A stretch of DNA of 64,000 nt from Paenibacillus monticola (GCF_009664975.1 NZ_WJXB01000002.1:620001-684000), one strand, 5' to 3'; positions 17,354-26,410 are shown, counted from the stretch's first letter. Notes: generated by a model from the sequence alone, not told the origin. Translations and numbers: made by a program.

Positions 17354-18712
17354 TTATTTATTCGACTCTACTACCTTTTCAACTTCCGTCGTCATTTCTT
17401 GTTTAACCTCTTCAAACTTGCGATTATCCAGCATATAGCTGGTAAAACCGTTCTCTACAATCGTTTTCAACTCGCTGCCATAAGGCACACTGAAAGTATC
17501 CGGCATTTTAATGCGGGTATCGAACAGGGTTTTGGACAAAGAGTCCGTATCGATCAAATTCTCATTTTCTCCGAAAAATTCCTTCACCAATGCGGCTCCG
17601 TCCACACCCTTGAAAGCTGGAATTTCTTTCGTGTATTTATACGATTCCTTGGACATCCATCTGAGGAAATCATACGAGGCTTCTTTATTCTCCGATTTCG
17701 CACCTATTGCCAACCCACCGCCAGCGATATTCGTCATCCCGATATCTGTTGAATCCACTGACCGTGGCAGAGGAGCATACATCGTCTGGAAGTCATGCGG
17801 GAATTTCTCCAGATTCAAAGTTGCTCGAACTGCATAGCTGGGAACAGCTAACATAGCGGCATTGCCGGCAAAAAACTGTTGCAGCACATGATAGTTGGAA
17901 GCGAGCACATCCGCATAGGGTTCTACACTCTTGTCCTCTTGCTCCATCACGCGGCGAAGATTGAAAAAGTACTCAAAGGAAGGATCATTAAAGATTGGCT
18001 TCAAATCAGCGTCAAGCTGCGGATGCGGGCGCTCCGTGTAAGCGATGATATCCGCATATTCTCCCCAGGTATGAAAGTACGTTCCGTAATGTTCTTTGGT
18101 AGTCAACTTCTTGGCATAATCGCGGAAGTCGTCCCAGGTCCAGCCCATTTCAGGCAGCGTAAGTTTGGCTTCTTCCAAATAATTCTTGTTAAAGATCGTT
18201 AACCACTGCGTGGAACTAGGCAGAAGGCCGTATACTTTATCATCCAGTTTCAAGACCTTGAAATACTCATCCTCCGGTGTGATGCTCTCCTTCTCAAAGA
18301 AAGAGTTAAGCGGTTCCACAACTCCGCGGGAAGCGCGTTCCATCAATTCATCCTCATTACCGGTCATAAACACATCGACCACTTCTCCGCCGGCAACCAT
18401 AATATCCAGCTTCTTCATGAAATCGGTGCTGTCGCTATTCTGAACCAGCGAAACATATTCCACTTCTACTTTGTCTTGTGATTTGTTATACGCCTCAACG
18501 GCCTGAAAGATAGGCTCTTCCGGCTTGTCGGATTTGTACGTATAGAATTTGATCTTCGCTTTACCTGCAGGTTGGTCGGCATTGCCGCCTTCAGTGGCCG
18601 TCGGATCGGCCGACCCATTTGTCGCGGCAGAATTATTGCCGTTGTTCCCTCCGCACGCAGTGACGGAGAAAATCAGGATCAGGCTGACTAACAATAATGA
18701 TAATTTCTTCAA
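17354..18712 (-). CDS. ABC sugar-type substrate-binding lipoprotein, cluster A
   Basis: The 452-aa protein begins at a TTG with AAGGGGG upstream. A lipoprotein signal ends at the lipobox VTAC, followed by GGNNGNN. A Ser/Thr/Gly linker leads to a family 1 extracellular solute-binding fold (KIKFYTYKSDKPE, then MTGNEDELM and WTWDDFRDYAKKL). It would be anchored to the outer membrane face and deliver an oligosaccharide-type substrate to the two permeases encoded just upstream. No ATPase is encoded in the cluster, as usual for importers that share MsmX. A 138-base gap before it carries a TATAAT and palindromes. Confidence 0.92.
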   Translation of the reverse strand: MKKLSLLLVSLILIFSVTACGGNNGNNSAATNGSADPTATEGGNADQPAGKAKIKFYTYKSDKPEEPIFQAVEAYNKSQDKVEVEYVSLVQNSDSTDFMKKLDIMVAGGEVVDVFMTGNEDELMERASRGVVEPLNSFFEKESITPEDEYFKVLKLDDKVYGLLPSSTQWLTIFNKNYLEEAKLTLPEMGWTWDDFRDYAKKLTTKEHYGTYFHTWGEYADIIAYTERPHPQLDADLKPIFNDPSFEYFFNLRRVMEQEDKSVEPYADVLASNYHVLQQFFAGNAAMLAVPSYAVRATLNLEKFPHDFQTMYAPLPRSVDSTDIGMTNIAGGGLAIGAKSENKEASYDFLRWMSKESYKYTKEIPAFKGVDGAALVKEFFGENENLIDTDSLSKTLFDTRIKMPDTFSVPYGSELKTIVENGFTSYMLDNRKFEEVKQEMTTEVEKVVESNK

Positions 18713-18746
18713 AGCAATACCCCCTTGTATTGGTTGCTGCAGGCTC

Positions 18747-18752
18747 ATTATA
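18747..18752 (-). promoter_or_regulatory. Internal -10 element upstream of the binding-protein gene
   Basis: The minus strand reads TATAAT 35 bases before the TTG start. The position expected for the -35 has no match and overlaps a palindrome, which suggests a regulated internal promoter. Confidence 0.4.
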
Positions 18753-18767
18753 CTATCTATATCTGGC

Positions 18768-18803
18768 GTACACCGTGTACAGTATTGCGGTGTACGCGTA
18801 CAC
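18768..18803. promoter_or_regulatory. Paired palindromic operator candidates
   Basis: GTACACCGTGTAC (18768-18780) is an odd-length palindrome and GTGTACGCGTACAC (18790-18803) is a perfect 14-base palindrome. Their centres are about 22.5 bases apart, close to two helical turns. They also pair with each other (CGTACACC with GGTGTACG). They lie in the 138-base gap between permease and binding-protein genes, upstream of the TATAAT. Confidence 0.55.
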
Positions 18804-18850
18804 ATTTTTGACCTTTGGATATTCAAATTGCACCTTCGGACAGATATTAG

Positions 18851-19687
18851 CTAGCCTTTGACTCCGCCAATCGCTATTCCTTCAATAACCTGCTTCTGCA
18901 GCGCCAGGAACAGCACAAGCAGTGGAACAATTGCCGCGACCGAAGCCATCATCATGACCGAAATCTGTGTACCAAACTCTTCTTTAAAGAACTGCATACC
19001 TAGCGGAATCGTATACAATTTCGTCGAATTAAGCATAATCAGCGGTCCCTGGTAATCATTCCAGGTCCAGATGAATTTGATAATGCCCACTGTAGCCAGT
19101 ATGGGCTGGCTGAGCGGCAGCACAACGCTCCAGAATATACGTAAGAATCCGGCACCGTCAAGCTCGGCGGCTTCCAGCAGGTCATTATGGATGCCAACCA
19201 TGAACTGGCGCAGCAGAAACGTGAAATAACTGGAGAACATGCCCATCAGAATCAACGCGGCATGGGAATCGTACAGCCCCAGCTCTTTGATCATAATATA
19301 ACGCGGAACTAGCGTAGCCTGCTCCGGAATCATCATAAAGGCAAGCATTAAGGTGAAGACCATGCCCCTGCCCTTAAAATTCAGTTTGGAGAGCGCATAA
19401 CCGGCCATGGCGGAAATAACAATCGTAGCCAGTGTTGAAATAACCGCTATTTTGATGGAATTCAGATAAAATAAGCCAAATGATATATCTCCCATCCACA
19501 CGGTCTTGAAATTGTTGATAAAGTTCCAATGCTCCGGAATCCATTGGATGGGAAACGTCCAGACATCCTGCTCCGTTTTGGAGGCGGCAGACAGCATCCA
19601 AATCAGCGGCAGAAGAAAGAATAACGAGATAACGGCGAACAAGATAGTCAGAATAACGTTGCCAGTCTTTAATTTTCTCTTAGTCAT
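18851..19687 (-). CDS. ABC sugar permease, MalG type, cluster A
   Basis: The 278-aa protein has six membrane helices. The EAA loop that contacts the ATPase reads EAAELDGAGFLRIFWSVVLPLSQP (about residues 168-191). The N-terminal order (TILFAVISLFFLLPLIWMLSAASKT) and C-terminal IEGIAIGGVKG are typical of carbohydrate uptake transporter-1 inner-membrane subunits. The ATG has AAAGGAAC upstream and lies 23 bases after the first permease gene. It forms the membrane channel with that protein. Confidence 0.93.
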   Translation of the reverse strand: MTKRKLKTGNVILTILFAVISLFFLLPLIWMLSAASKTEQDVWTFPIQWIPEHWNFINNFKTVWMGDISFGLFYLNSIKIAVISTLATIVISAMAGYALSKLNFKGRGMVFTLMLAFMMIPEQATLVPRYIMIKELGLYDSHAALILMGMFSSYFTFLLRQFMVGIHNDLLEAAELDGAGFLRIFWSVVLPLSQPILATVGIIKFIWTWNDYQGPLIMLNSTKLYTIPLGMQFFKEEFGTQISVMMMASVAAIVPLLVLFLALQKQVIEGIAIGGVKG

Positions 19688-19710
19688 TGCATGTGTTCCT
19701 TTCGTCGGGA

Positions 19711-20649
19711 CTAATAATGAACTTTCCGATTCTGTGTAATCCAGGTAATGGACGTTACGAGCATGATGATGAGGAACAACACCCAGGACATGGCCGAGGC
19801 GTAACCCATTTTAAAGTGCTCGAACCCTTCCTCATAGATTTGGTACACGATTACCGTACTGGAATAATTGGGTCCGCCGTCAGTCAGGAACTTGATCATA
19901 TCGAAGATTTTGAATGAAGAGATTGTGCTTGTGATGGCTAGAAAAAAAGTAGTCGGGCCGAGCAGCGGCATCGTAATACGCCGAAACTGCTGAATGCCGT
20001 TTGCTCCATCAATCGTTGCAGCCTCGTACAATTCTTCCGGAATATTCGTCATTCCAGCCAGAAAAATAATGATCTGATAGCCCAAGAGCTGCCAGACATA
20101 AATAATCATAATCGCGATCAGTGAATAGCTGGTATCCACCAGCCAGCGCGGTGGATCGGAAATGCCGATCTGCATAAGCAGTTGGTTGAAGGGTCCTTTA
20201 GATGGATGATATAGCGCCTGCCAAACTGCGGCGATCGCCACCGTCGAACAGATATAGGGTACAAAAAATGCTACTTTAAAATACGCTTTTGCATACAGCT
20301 TCTTATGGATGACCGCTGAGAAAACAACACCCAACAGCATCGTCAACGGCACCGTACCCACCGTGAACAGCACATTGTTCTTCAGCCCCTGAATAAAGCG
20401 ATTATCATGAAACAGATTGATATAGTTATCCAATCCGATAAAGTGGATGGCGGATAATCCCCCCACCAGATTCCACTCCGTCAGGCTGAGAACCAGACTG
20501 AACACAAGCGGAAACACCGCGATAACCAGCATGCCGATGACTTCAGGTGCTATAAAAAGCCAACCGGCCAATTGCTCCCGTTTTTTTCGTGTCCAGAATA
20601 TTTTGGGTGGCGCTTCGGCCGTTTTCTGGATCATTGCTTGTTCACTCAT
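19711..20649 (-). CDS. ABC sugar permease, MalF type, cluster A
   Basis: The 312-aa protein has six membrane helices after a basic, cytoplasmic N-terminus. The EAA loop is EAATIDGANGIQQFRRITMPLLGP. It starts at the ATG at 20649, overlapping the FAD oxidoreductase stop by eight bases, with GGGGAG upstream; a longer in-frame start inside the previous gene is rejected. The overlap ties it to the same transcript as the oxidoreductase. It pairs with the MalG-type permease downstream. Confidence 0.93.
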   Translation of the reverse strand: MSEQAMIQKTAEAPPKIFWTRKKREQLAGWLFIAPEVIGMLVIAVFPLVFSLVLSLTEWNLVGGLSAIHFIGLDNYINLFHDNRFIQGLKNNVLFTVGTVPLTMLLGVVFSAVIHKKLYAKAYFKVAFFVPYICSTVAIAAVWQALYHPSKGPFNQLLMQIGISDPPRWLVDTSYSLIAIMIIYVWQLLGYQIIIFLAGMTNIPEELYEAATIDGANGIQQFRRITMPLLGPTTFFLAITSTISSFKIFDMIKFLTDGGPNYSSTVIVYQIYEEGFEHFKMGYASAMSWVLFLIIMLVTSITWITQNRKVHY

Positions 20650-22015
20650 TGTGTTCGCTCCCCATAGACTTGGCCTGTATTTCTGGTAAATATGCGCCTT
20701 CTTCCCGCAAACGCCCGCGCAGCAGTTCAATATTGACGGCATGAACGTCGCCGTCGGTATGTCTGACGGCCAGCGCCGCTGCTAACCCAGCAGCTTCTCC
20801 CATGGCCAGACAGACTGGCATTACCCGGACGCTGCCCAGTACCCTGCGATCACAGGAGATGGAACGACCGGCCACCAGCACATTGCGCAGCCCACGTGGC
20901 GTAAGGCAGCGGTAAGGTATCCCGTGCGATTCACCCGGCCCGTAAAGCGTAATGGACAGGCCCGACCCTTCACCGCGCTGCTGCTCTGTTTGTGTGCCGT
21001 GCACATCAATGAAGTAGCTGTTGCGGCAGATCTCGTCGCTAAAGCTTCTGCGGGAAATGTAGTCTTCCGCCGTCAGGACGTAGTCACCGATAATTCGCCG
21101 TGATTCACGCGTTCCAATAAGTGTGCCTGTACTCATGACAAAGGCATTGCCGAAGGCAGCGGGCTGGACAGCTGCAAGCATATCCCGGTAGTCCGCTGCC
21201 ATCTTGCGGCCCTGAATCAGCGCTTCCGATACTGAGAACGAGTTAGTGTTGTCGATTCCCCAGAGATGGCCGGCATTGAAGCCTACGGCGCGCGGAGCGA
21301 CCATATTATTGCACAAATGGGTATCCGGAATTCCAGGGTAATCTCCCGACCGGACGACCTCATGTATTGGGCTCTGCGGGTTGTCTGCATGCAAATTCGG
21401 ACCATTCAAATACGCGTAATCGTCCACGTTGCCAAGGATGAAGCAATGAGTGGCCGGCTGAAGCTCGCCGGTATCTTCGTCACCCTTACGGTAATCGGCT
21501 CCCGCCCATGCCGCGACATCACCATCGCCTGTGCAGTCGACATAGACCGCTGCCCGGAACGCCTGCAATCCGCCCTTATTCAGGATAATGAGTGTCGTAA
21601 TGTTACCTTCAGCATCTCTCTCCACATCAGCCAGCACGCTCAGGAACAAGATATGAGCGCCAGCCTCCGATACAAGATCGTCGTAGACTCTTTTGAGTTT
21701 CTCCGGATCGATCGGCACCCAATCCATTGCGTCCTCCTTCACATGCGGCATCTGTGCTTTCAGTGTATCGAACACTTTGGCCGCAAGTCCCCGATAGATC
21801 ATCTTCTGCTTGTCAGAGAACGGGCACCAGGCTGGTACCAGCCCGGACGTTCCCATTCCACCGAGACTTCCGGTGGCTTCGATCAGCAGCGTCCGCGCCC
21901 CTTCTCTTGCAGCCGCAGCCGCAGCGGTACAACCCGCTGGTCCTCCTCCGACTACAATGACATCATAGGAGGAATCCAACGGCAGTTCTTTGCTCTTTAG
22001 CGTATGGTGCTCCAT
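20642..22015 (-). CDS. FAD-dependent oxidoreductase (PF12831 type), cluster A copy 1
   Basis: The 457-aa protein carries YDVIVVGGGPAGCTAAAAAA (about residues 18-37) and LGGMGTSGLVPAWCPFSD. DWVPIDPEKLKRVYDDLV, DCTGDGDVAAWAGA and the C-terminal LVAGRSISCDRRVLGSVRVMP follow. It is a clear paralogue of the gene at 12559-13911 in length and motifs. It is the first gene of cluster A and overlaps the permease by eight bases, so it is made together with the importer. Members of this family oxidise diverse substrates; a sugar or glycoside substrate is inferred from context only. No Fe-S or other cofactor motif is seen. Confidence 0.87.
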   Translation of the reverse strand: MEHHTLKSKELPLDSSYDVIVVGGGPAGCTAAAAAAREGARTLLIEATGSLGGMGTSGLVPAWCPFSDKQKMIYRGLAAKVFDTLKAQMPHVKEDAMDWVPIDPEKLKRVYDDLVSEAGAHILFLSVLADVERDAEGNITTLIILNKGGLQAFRAAVYVDCTGDGDVAAWAGADYRKGDEDTGELQPATHCFILGNVDDYAYLNGPNLHADNPQSPIHEVVRSGDYPGIPDTHLCNNMVAPRAVGFNAGHLWGIDNTNSFSVSEALIQGRKMAADYRDMLAAVQPAAFGNAFVMSTGTLIGTRESRRIIGDYVLTAEDYISRRSFSDEICRNSYFIDVHGTQTEQQRGEGSGLSITLYGPGESHGIPYRCLTPRGLRNVLVAGRSISCDRRVLGSVRVMPVCLAMGEAAGLAAALAVRHTDGDVHAVNIELLRGRLREEGAYLPEIQAKSMGSEHNE

Positions 22016-22178
22016 GTGGGCCTCTCTTCCCGGCAGACAGCGTTAGTATTATTGCAGCCGTCCGCCACTCTTCTATGTAGCTTATTGTAACAAGAGTGTT
22101 TTTGAAGTACGGTATAGCTTTCATACGCCTTAATGTGCATTATTTTGACTATTCGTTCAGCAAGCCTGAATATAAAGA

Positions 22179-22226
22179 AGAAACGGCTGCATCATCCTTT
22201 TATAAGGATGATGCAGCCGTTTCTTT
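22179..22226. terminator. Strong bidirectional terminator
   Basis: A near-perfect 21-base inverted repeat (arms 22179-22199 and 22204-22226; AGAAACGGCTGC and GCAGCCGTTTCT at the base) encloses TTTAT. Each strand ends in a T-rich run (TTTCTTT). It ends the M14 peptidase gene and isolates cluster A. Confidence 0.85.
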
Positions 22227-22298
22227 GAGAAATATAAAGATAATCGATAATGAAGGGCCAACTAAATTCTCATGTAAATATGGCAGTCATTTTTATGT

Positions 22299-23507
22299 TC
22301 ACTTCAAATTTGAAAGGATAGTCGCCAAAATAAGTCCAGTCTCCAGCGCCATATCTTCAAAATCAGCCAGTGGCAGCGGATTTTTGCCAGTGCCCAGCTC
22401 CACCGTGAAGCCGGGCCTGCGGAAACGCTGAATGAACCAATCCTTGTAACCGGCGTCACTGCCGGTCAACTCAACTGCCCGGTAGCCGCTGGCCGCTGCT
22501 AGACTCACGGCAAGCTCTTTGCTCTCCGGCGGTTCATACCCCCGGTAGTTCCAGTAGATCTCTCCCCCTTGGCTATGCAGAGATACAGCAGCAGTGCCGG
22601 GAACCTCCTCTGCCAGTTGAGCCAGTGCGGCGGCTTCCGGCTCACTGAGCGAAGCGGGTCCGCTGTAGTCGCGTGGAGCAGGCGCAGGCACTCTCCGCCG
22701 GGTCCGTTCCTCTTCCCAGTGGGCCGGAAACTGGTCGCCTAAATCCACTCCGCGGATATTGGCCTTCCAGTGCCGGAAGCTGCGCCGTCCACCATTCCAC
22801 TTCATCAGCTCCTCATAATAAGGATGCCCGGATAAAACCCCCTCCTGCACCAGCTCTACACCATCAGGATTGGCCATAGGCACAGCCCAAATCGTCCAAT
22901 TGCTGTACCATTCTTCAGGATGATGGCCATTCCAGGCCTTGCCTTCAGCATAGGCCGCCGCATATTGCTCTATAAAAGACATCAGACATGGCGCAGTCAA
23001 CCATTCATTGGCGTGCAACGCGGCGTTCACATGGAGATGGCGGGAACCGCTGCCGATCTTCAGCAAGTGAAGAGGCTTGCCTAACACACTTGTGCCGATG
23101 CTGTCTTTTTGGATAAAAGGATACTTATTTATCAGCTTCCCGATATCTGCTTCGACATCGACGGGTCCGTATTCACCACGCAGATATACCTCTGTACGGG
23201 GTGCTGCAAGAGGAATGACCAGCTCTTTACCGGGAACGCACCAACGTCTCGAGGTCACCCCCGGATTCAGCCTTTCAAGCTCATCCAAGCTTACGCCAAA
23301 CAGAGCCGAAATGACCTCTGCATCATCCCCCTCTTGCACAGCATAACGTTTGCGCGGGGCGGAAGGCAGGAACAGAATTTGTCCTGGATATAAATAAGGC
23401 TGCCTGCTAGCCCATGGGTTTCCTTGAACTACATGCTCCGGGGTTAGTCCATGCCTTGCGGCGATCCGGCTTACGGTATCTCCTCTATGGGCAATATATT
23501 GCTGCAT
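22299..23507 (-). CDS. M14 family peptidase with two LysM domains (gamma-D-glutamyl-diaminopimelate peptidase type)
   Basis: The 402-aa protein has two N-terminal LysM repeats (about residues 4-49 and 54-99), which bind peptidoglycan. An M14 zinc carboxypeptidase domain follows (about 112-400). Zinc ligands are His165 and Glu168 in LHANEW and His311 in SLHSQGGE; Glu370 in VELGTG is the catalytic acid. The layout equals endopeptidase I of Bacillus sphaericus, which cuts gamma-D-Glu-mDAP in wall peptides. No signal peptide is visible, as in that cytoplasmic/spore enzyme. The start at 23507 has AGAGG at good spacing; an ATG three codons upstream has none. Confidence 0.9.
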   Translation of the reverse strand: MQQYIAHRGDTVSRIAARHGLTPEHVVQGNPWASRQPYLYPGQILFLPSAPRKRYAVQEGDDAEVISALFGVSLDELERLNPGVTSRRWCVPGKELVIPLAAPRTEVYLRGEYGPVDVEADIGKLINKYPFIQKDSIGTSVLGKPLHLLKIGSGSRHLHVNAALHANEWLTAPCLMSFIEQYAAAYAEGKAWNGHHPEEWYSNWTIWAVPMANPDGVELVQEGVLSGHPYYEELMKWNGGRRSFRHWKANIRGVDLGDQFPAHWEEERTRRRVPAPAPRDYSGPASLSEPEAAALAQLAEEVPGTAAVSLHSQGGEIYWNYRGYEPPESKELAVSLAAASGYRAVELTGSDAGYKDWFIQRFRRPGFTVELGTGKNPLPLADFEDMALETGLILATILSNLK

Positions 23508-23668
23508 AGGTCTCATCCTCTCGGCCCTCTAGTTGCCGTCATCCACTGCCGTCAGCCGGATACTTCCGTGAAGACAACGGGACACAGCCCTCAAATCTAT
23601 TGTATGCAGACCCTAGGGTCCCGCATGAAAGAATCAAGAAGAAACGGTGGTCTCTTTACAATATGAAA

Positions 23669-23698
23669 CAAGACCGGAGCATCGCTGTCCCGGTCTTG
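23669..23698 (-). terminator. Terminator after murI
   Basis: CAAGACCGG and CCGGTCTTG form a nine-pair stem with a 12-base loop. On the minus strand it is followed by TTTCAT. It lies 57 bases past the murI stop. Confidence 0.65.
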
Positions 23699-23754
23699 TT
23701 GTGTACTGCTCTATTATAGGGGTTTGTCCCTATTCAATTCGTCACTGATACTGC

Positions 23755-24567
23755 CTATAATGTGGATACTTGCCATACGACAGGCGTACGTTTGATTTGT
23801 TCTCCCAGCCAATCCCGGGCAATTCTCTGGAACATTTCAGCGTCCCCACTGCAGAAGAACTGATGTATGGGACTCTCATTTCCACTGGCCAGCTTTCCTT
23901 TATCGTACAGGATTGTGCTGATTTCGCGTGCTGTCTCGTCGGCAGAACTGATCAGCTTCACTCCTGGACCCATGACTTTCCCGATCGGATCGATTAGAAA
24001 AGGATAGTGGGTGCAACCCAGAATCAGTGTATCAATCGTTTCATACTTAATGCCGTTTAGGGATTCTGCCACGGCTATTTGACTTTCTTCTGAGCGGAAC
24101 ATCCCCTGTTCGACAAGTGGGACAAGCGCTGGACAGGCCTGACTGACAACCTGAACAAACGGGGAAAGCTGCTGCAGCGCTACTGTGTAGGCCCCACTGC
24201 CAATTGTCCCTACGGTGCCGATCACACCGACCTGTCCGCTTTTGGTGGCGCTGATTGCCGCTCGAGCCCCAGGATGGATTACTCCGATTACGGGTATGGA
24301 TACCTTGGTAGAGATATAATCAAGAGCTGCCGCCGTTGCTGTATTGCAGGCGATAACAATCATTTTAGGATTGAATTGTATTAAATAATCCACAATTTGT
24401 TCGGTAAACAACTTCACTTCCTCGGTCGAACGGGGTCCGTACGGGGCTCGAGCAGTGTCTCCGAAATAAATGATTTTCTCCCGTGGGAGCTGTCTCATCA
24501 CTTCTTTGGCAACCGTCAATCCTCCCACTCCTGAGTCTAATATTGCTATTGCTTGCTGCACGAACAC
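23755..24567 (-). CDS. murI: Glutamate racemase
   Basis: The 271-aa product makes D-glutamate for peptidoglycan. The two catalytic cysteines are Cys74 in IACNTATAAALDY and Cys185 in LILGCTHYPF. The N-terminal AILDSGVGGLTVAKEVMRQLP and DTARAPYGPRS are family signatures. The GTG at 24567 has AGAAGGA six bases upstream; longer in-frame starts lack an RBS. It is a single gene with its own terminator. Confidence 0.95.
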   Translation of the reverse strand: MFVQQAIAILDSGVGGLTVAKEVMRQLPREKIIYFGDTARAPYGPRSTEEVKLFTEQIVDYLIQFNPKMIVIACNTATAAALDYISTKVSIPVIGVIHPGARAAISATKSGQVGVIGTVGTIGSGAYTVALQQLSPFVQVVSQACPALVPLVEQGMFRSEESQIAVAESLNGIKYETIDTLILGCTHYPFLIDPIGKVMGPGVKLISSADETAREISTILYDKGKLASGNESPIHQFFCSGDAEMFQRIARDWLGEQIKRTPVVWQVSTL

Positions 24568-24778
24568 ACCGCTTCCTTCTACTTGTTTTGTGTAGCTTAT
24601 GTAAGGCTTATAGAAAATGTACCTGGCTTTCAGCCCCAATTGCAGATAATACTCCTTTTACCCCTTCAGTTCAAGGCCACACAGGTAGAGCCGCCTTCCG
24701 CCCGATGCGAAAAAGCGGCCCCACTCTAAGAGAGCGTATGTTTTTGAATGAGCTAAAAAGAAGCGACAGCACACTGAT

Positions 24779-25156
24779 TTATAGAATGTCGTTATTATCC
24801 TTGTCATCTACATCAGTGTCATCAACCTCAACCGCAATTACAGCTTCTTCAGTAATAATTCCGCTAACCACAAGCGGCTCTTCTTCATCTTCAGCTGAAG
24901 TACATGGTTTTACCCGTTCCCGGACTTCATGCACAACTTGTTCTACGGTGTCTTTAGCTTTACTATACAGCTCGACACTCTTATCTCCTGCCTGCGCGGC
25001 AATCTCCTGTGCCTTCTCGAGGGTCGACGCGGTTCCTTCGGCAATGTCTTTACGCAGTTCCTTACCCGGTTTTGGGGCGAACAGTAATGCTGTCACTGAA
25101 CCCACTACAGTTCCGGCGATAGCTGCCCACAGCAAGCTTTTTGTATCCTTTTTCAT
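24779..25156 (-). CDS. ytxH: YtxH-like stress protein
   Basis: The 125-aa protein has one N-terminal membrane helix with GTVVGSVTALLFAPKPGKELRKD, the YtxH/GvpP-like signature. A long Ala/Glu/Lys amphipathic helix follows (about residues 38-85). The C-terminus is strongly acidic (DDTDVDDKDNNDIL). The ATG overlaps the ytxG stop by four bases, so the pair is coupled as in Bacillus, where ytxGHJ is stress-controlled. The molecular function is unknown. Confidence 0.87.
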   Translation of the reverse strand: MKKDTKSLLWAAIAGTVVGSVTALLFAPKPGKELRKDIAEGTASTLEKAQEIAAQAGDKSVELYSKAKDTVEQVVHEVRERVKPCTSAEDEEEPLVVSGIITEEAVIAVEVDDTDVDDKDNNDIL

Positions 25157-25644
25157 CGTTTCATCTCTCCTTTTAGATTCGTTGTGCCCCCAGCAGGGGG
25201 AGAGTCAGAGTTCATGCGTTGTGTTCGCGATCGTAAGGATTGCCATACGGAGAAACCGGCATCCAGACAGCGCAGTGTGATCTCCAGATCGTGTTTATTC
25301 CGTTTATGGGCCCGCTCCAGCGCCTCAGTAGCGGATTGTGTGCTCTTTCGGCTTACCTCCCGGAGTTTATCCCCCGCTTCGCTCAAAGAATCTCCGGCGC
25401 GCCCCAGTCCCTCAGACAAAGGCCTTAGCTCCTTCAGTCTCTCCTTAGCTTCTTCTACTGTTGTTGACGTCGTCTGCAGCGTGCTCTGGAAATCAGCAGC
25501 CAAAGCAGTGCTCACCCCTTGTAGATTGCTTGCCGCCACTCGCAGCACCGACAATGTCTTCAACACGGAGATCGTTAACAACACGACAGCAACACATAGA
25601 ATGCCAAACCCGATCACCAGAACATTGCTAATCCAGTCGTCCAT
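25153..25644 (-). CDS. ytxG: DUF948 (YtxG-like) membrane protein
   Basis: The 163-aa protein has one N-terminal membrane helix (about residues 7-30). A helical, coiled-coil-like region follows (about 35-110) with ELRPLSEGLGRAGDSLSEAGDKLREV, typical of DUF948. A basic C-terminus ends TTNLKGEMKR. It precedes ytxH with an ATGA overlap. It has a GAGAGGAGG-type RBS. In Bacillus the operon is under general stress control; no sigma-B promoter is clear here. Confidence 0.85.
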   Translation of the reverse strand: MDDWISNVLVIGFGILCVAVVLLTISVLKTLSVLRVAASNLQGVSTALAADFQSTLQTTSTTVEEAKERLKELRPLSEGLGRAGDSLSEAGDKLREVSRKSTQSATEALERAHKRNKHDLEITLRCLDAGFSVWQSLRSRTQRMNSDSPPAGGTTNLKGEMKR

Positions 25645-25739
25645 GACTTTGCCTCCTCTCCCACCAAACCGGGCGAATGCCTATATCTGCTATATTATAA
25701 GCAGGGAGAGTCTGTTCTGTGACTAATTCTACAATCTTT

Positions 25740-26390
25740 TCAAGAGGGTTTGGCTGCTGGTTTCGGAACAATAGCATATCGGCAGCATTGCCCGCCTTCG
25801 GCCATACATTCATTGCGAGTGACAGTTGCATCAAGCAGCTCCTCGAACAGATTCTGCTCACATTGGCAAGCCTTGCGGTATTGGGAAGCTACCTGACGAA
25901 TGGGGCAATTATATTCCCGCATCACATAGGAGCCATCTTCTTCACGGTTCCATTCTGCCATGTATCCCCCTGCATTTTGGATGGAAGATAATTCAGCTAC
26001 CCGTTCCTCCAAATTCCGTCGTTCCATCATCGGTGAGTATTGGGCAAGCATCCGGCGACGACGGCCCTCAAACAAGACATTAACCGCCTCGGTACCGCTG
26101 ATATGATCCAACTCACGCAGCAGCTCCAGCGCCAGATTATGATAGCTTTTTGGAAAATACTCTTCTGCCCGCTCAGTTAACGAATAGACATGCATGGGCC
26201 GCCCCATCGCTTGACGCACTACTTTGGTCTTGGCCAGCGCATCCTGTTCCAACTGCAGGACATGACGGCGAACACCCATCTCGGTGATTCCCAACTCTTC
26301 TGCCAGCGCGCCGATGGTCAGCGGGCCTTTCATCTTCAGGAGCGTCATAATCATGCGTCTAGTCGAGCCACTTTCCTGCCCCTTCTTCAT
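25740..26390 (-). CDS. SufR-like winged-helix regulator with Cys-rich C-terminus
   Basis: The 216-aa protein has an N-terminal winged HTH (about residues 8-75: IMTLLKMKGPLTIGALAEEL, MGVRRHVLQLEQ). Its C-terminus holds Cys162, Cys175, Cys177, Cys195, Cys202 and Cys203, a layout like SufR-type Fe-S regulators (COG2345). The start is the ATG at 26390 after AAAAGGGGG; an upstream GTG overlapping the yutE stop is less likely. It lies 20 bases after yutE on the same strand. It may sense Fe-S or redox state; no suf genes are in the window. Confidence 0.75.
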   Translation of the reverse strand: MKKGQESGSTRRMIMTLLKMKGPLTIGALAEELGITEMGVRRHVLQLEQDALAKTKVVRQAMGRPMHVYSLTERAEEYFPKSYHNLALELLRELDHISGTEAVNVLFEGRRRRMLAQYSPMMERRNLEERVAELSSIQNAGGYMAEWNREEDGSYVMREYNCPIRQVASQYRKACQCEQNLFEELLDATVTRNECMAEGGQCCRYAIVPKPAAKPS

Positions 26391-26410
26391 TGTTAAGGCC
26401 CCCTTTTCAT

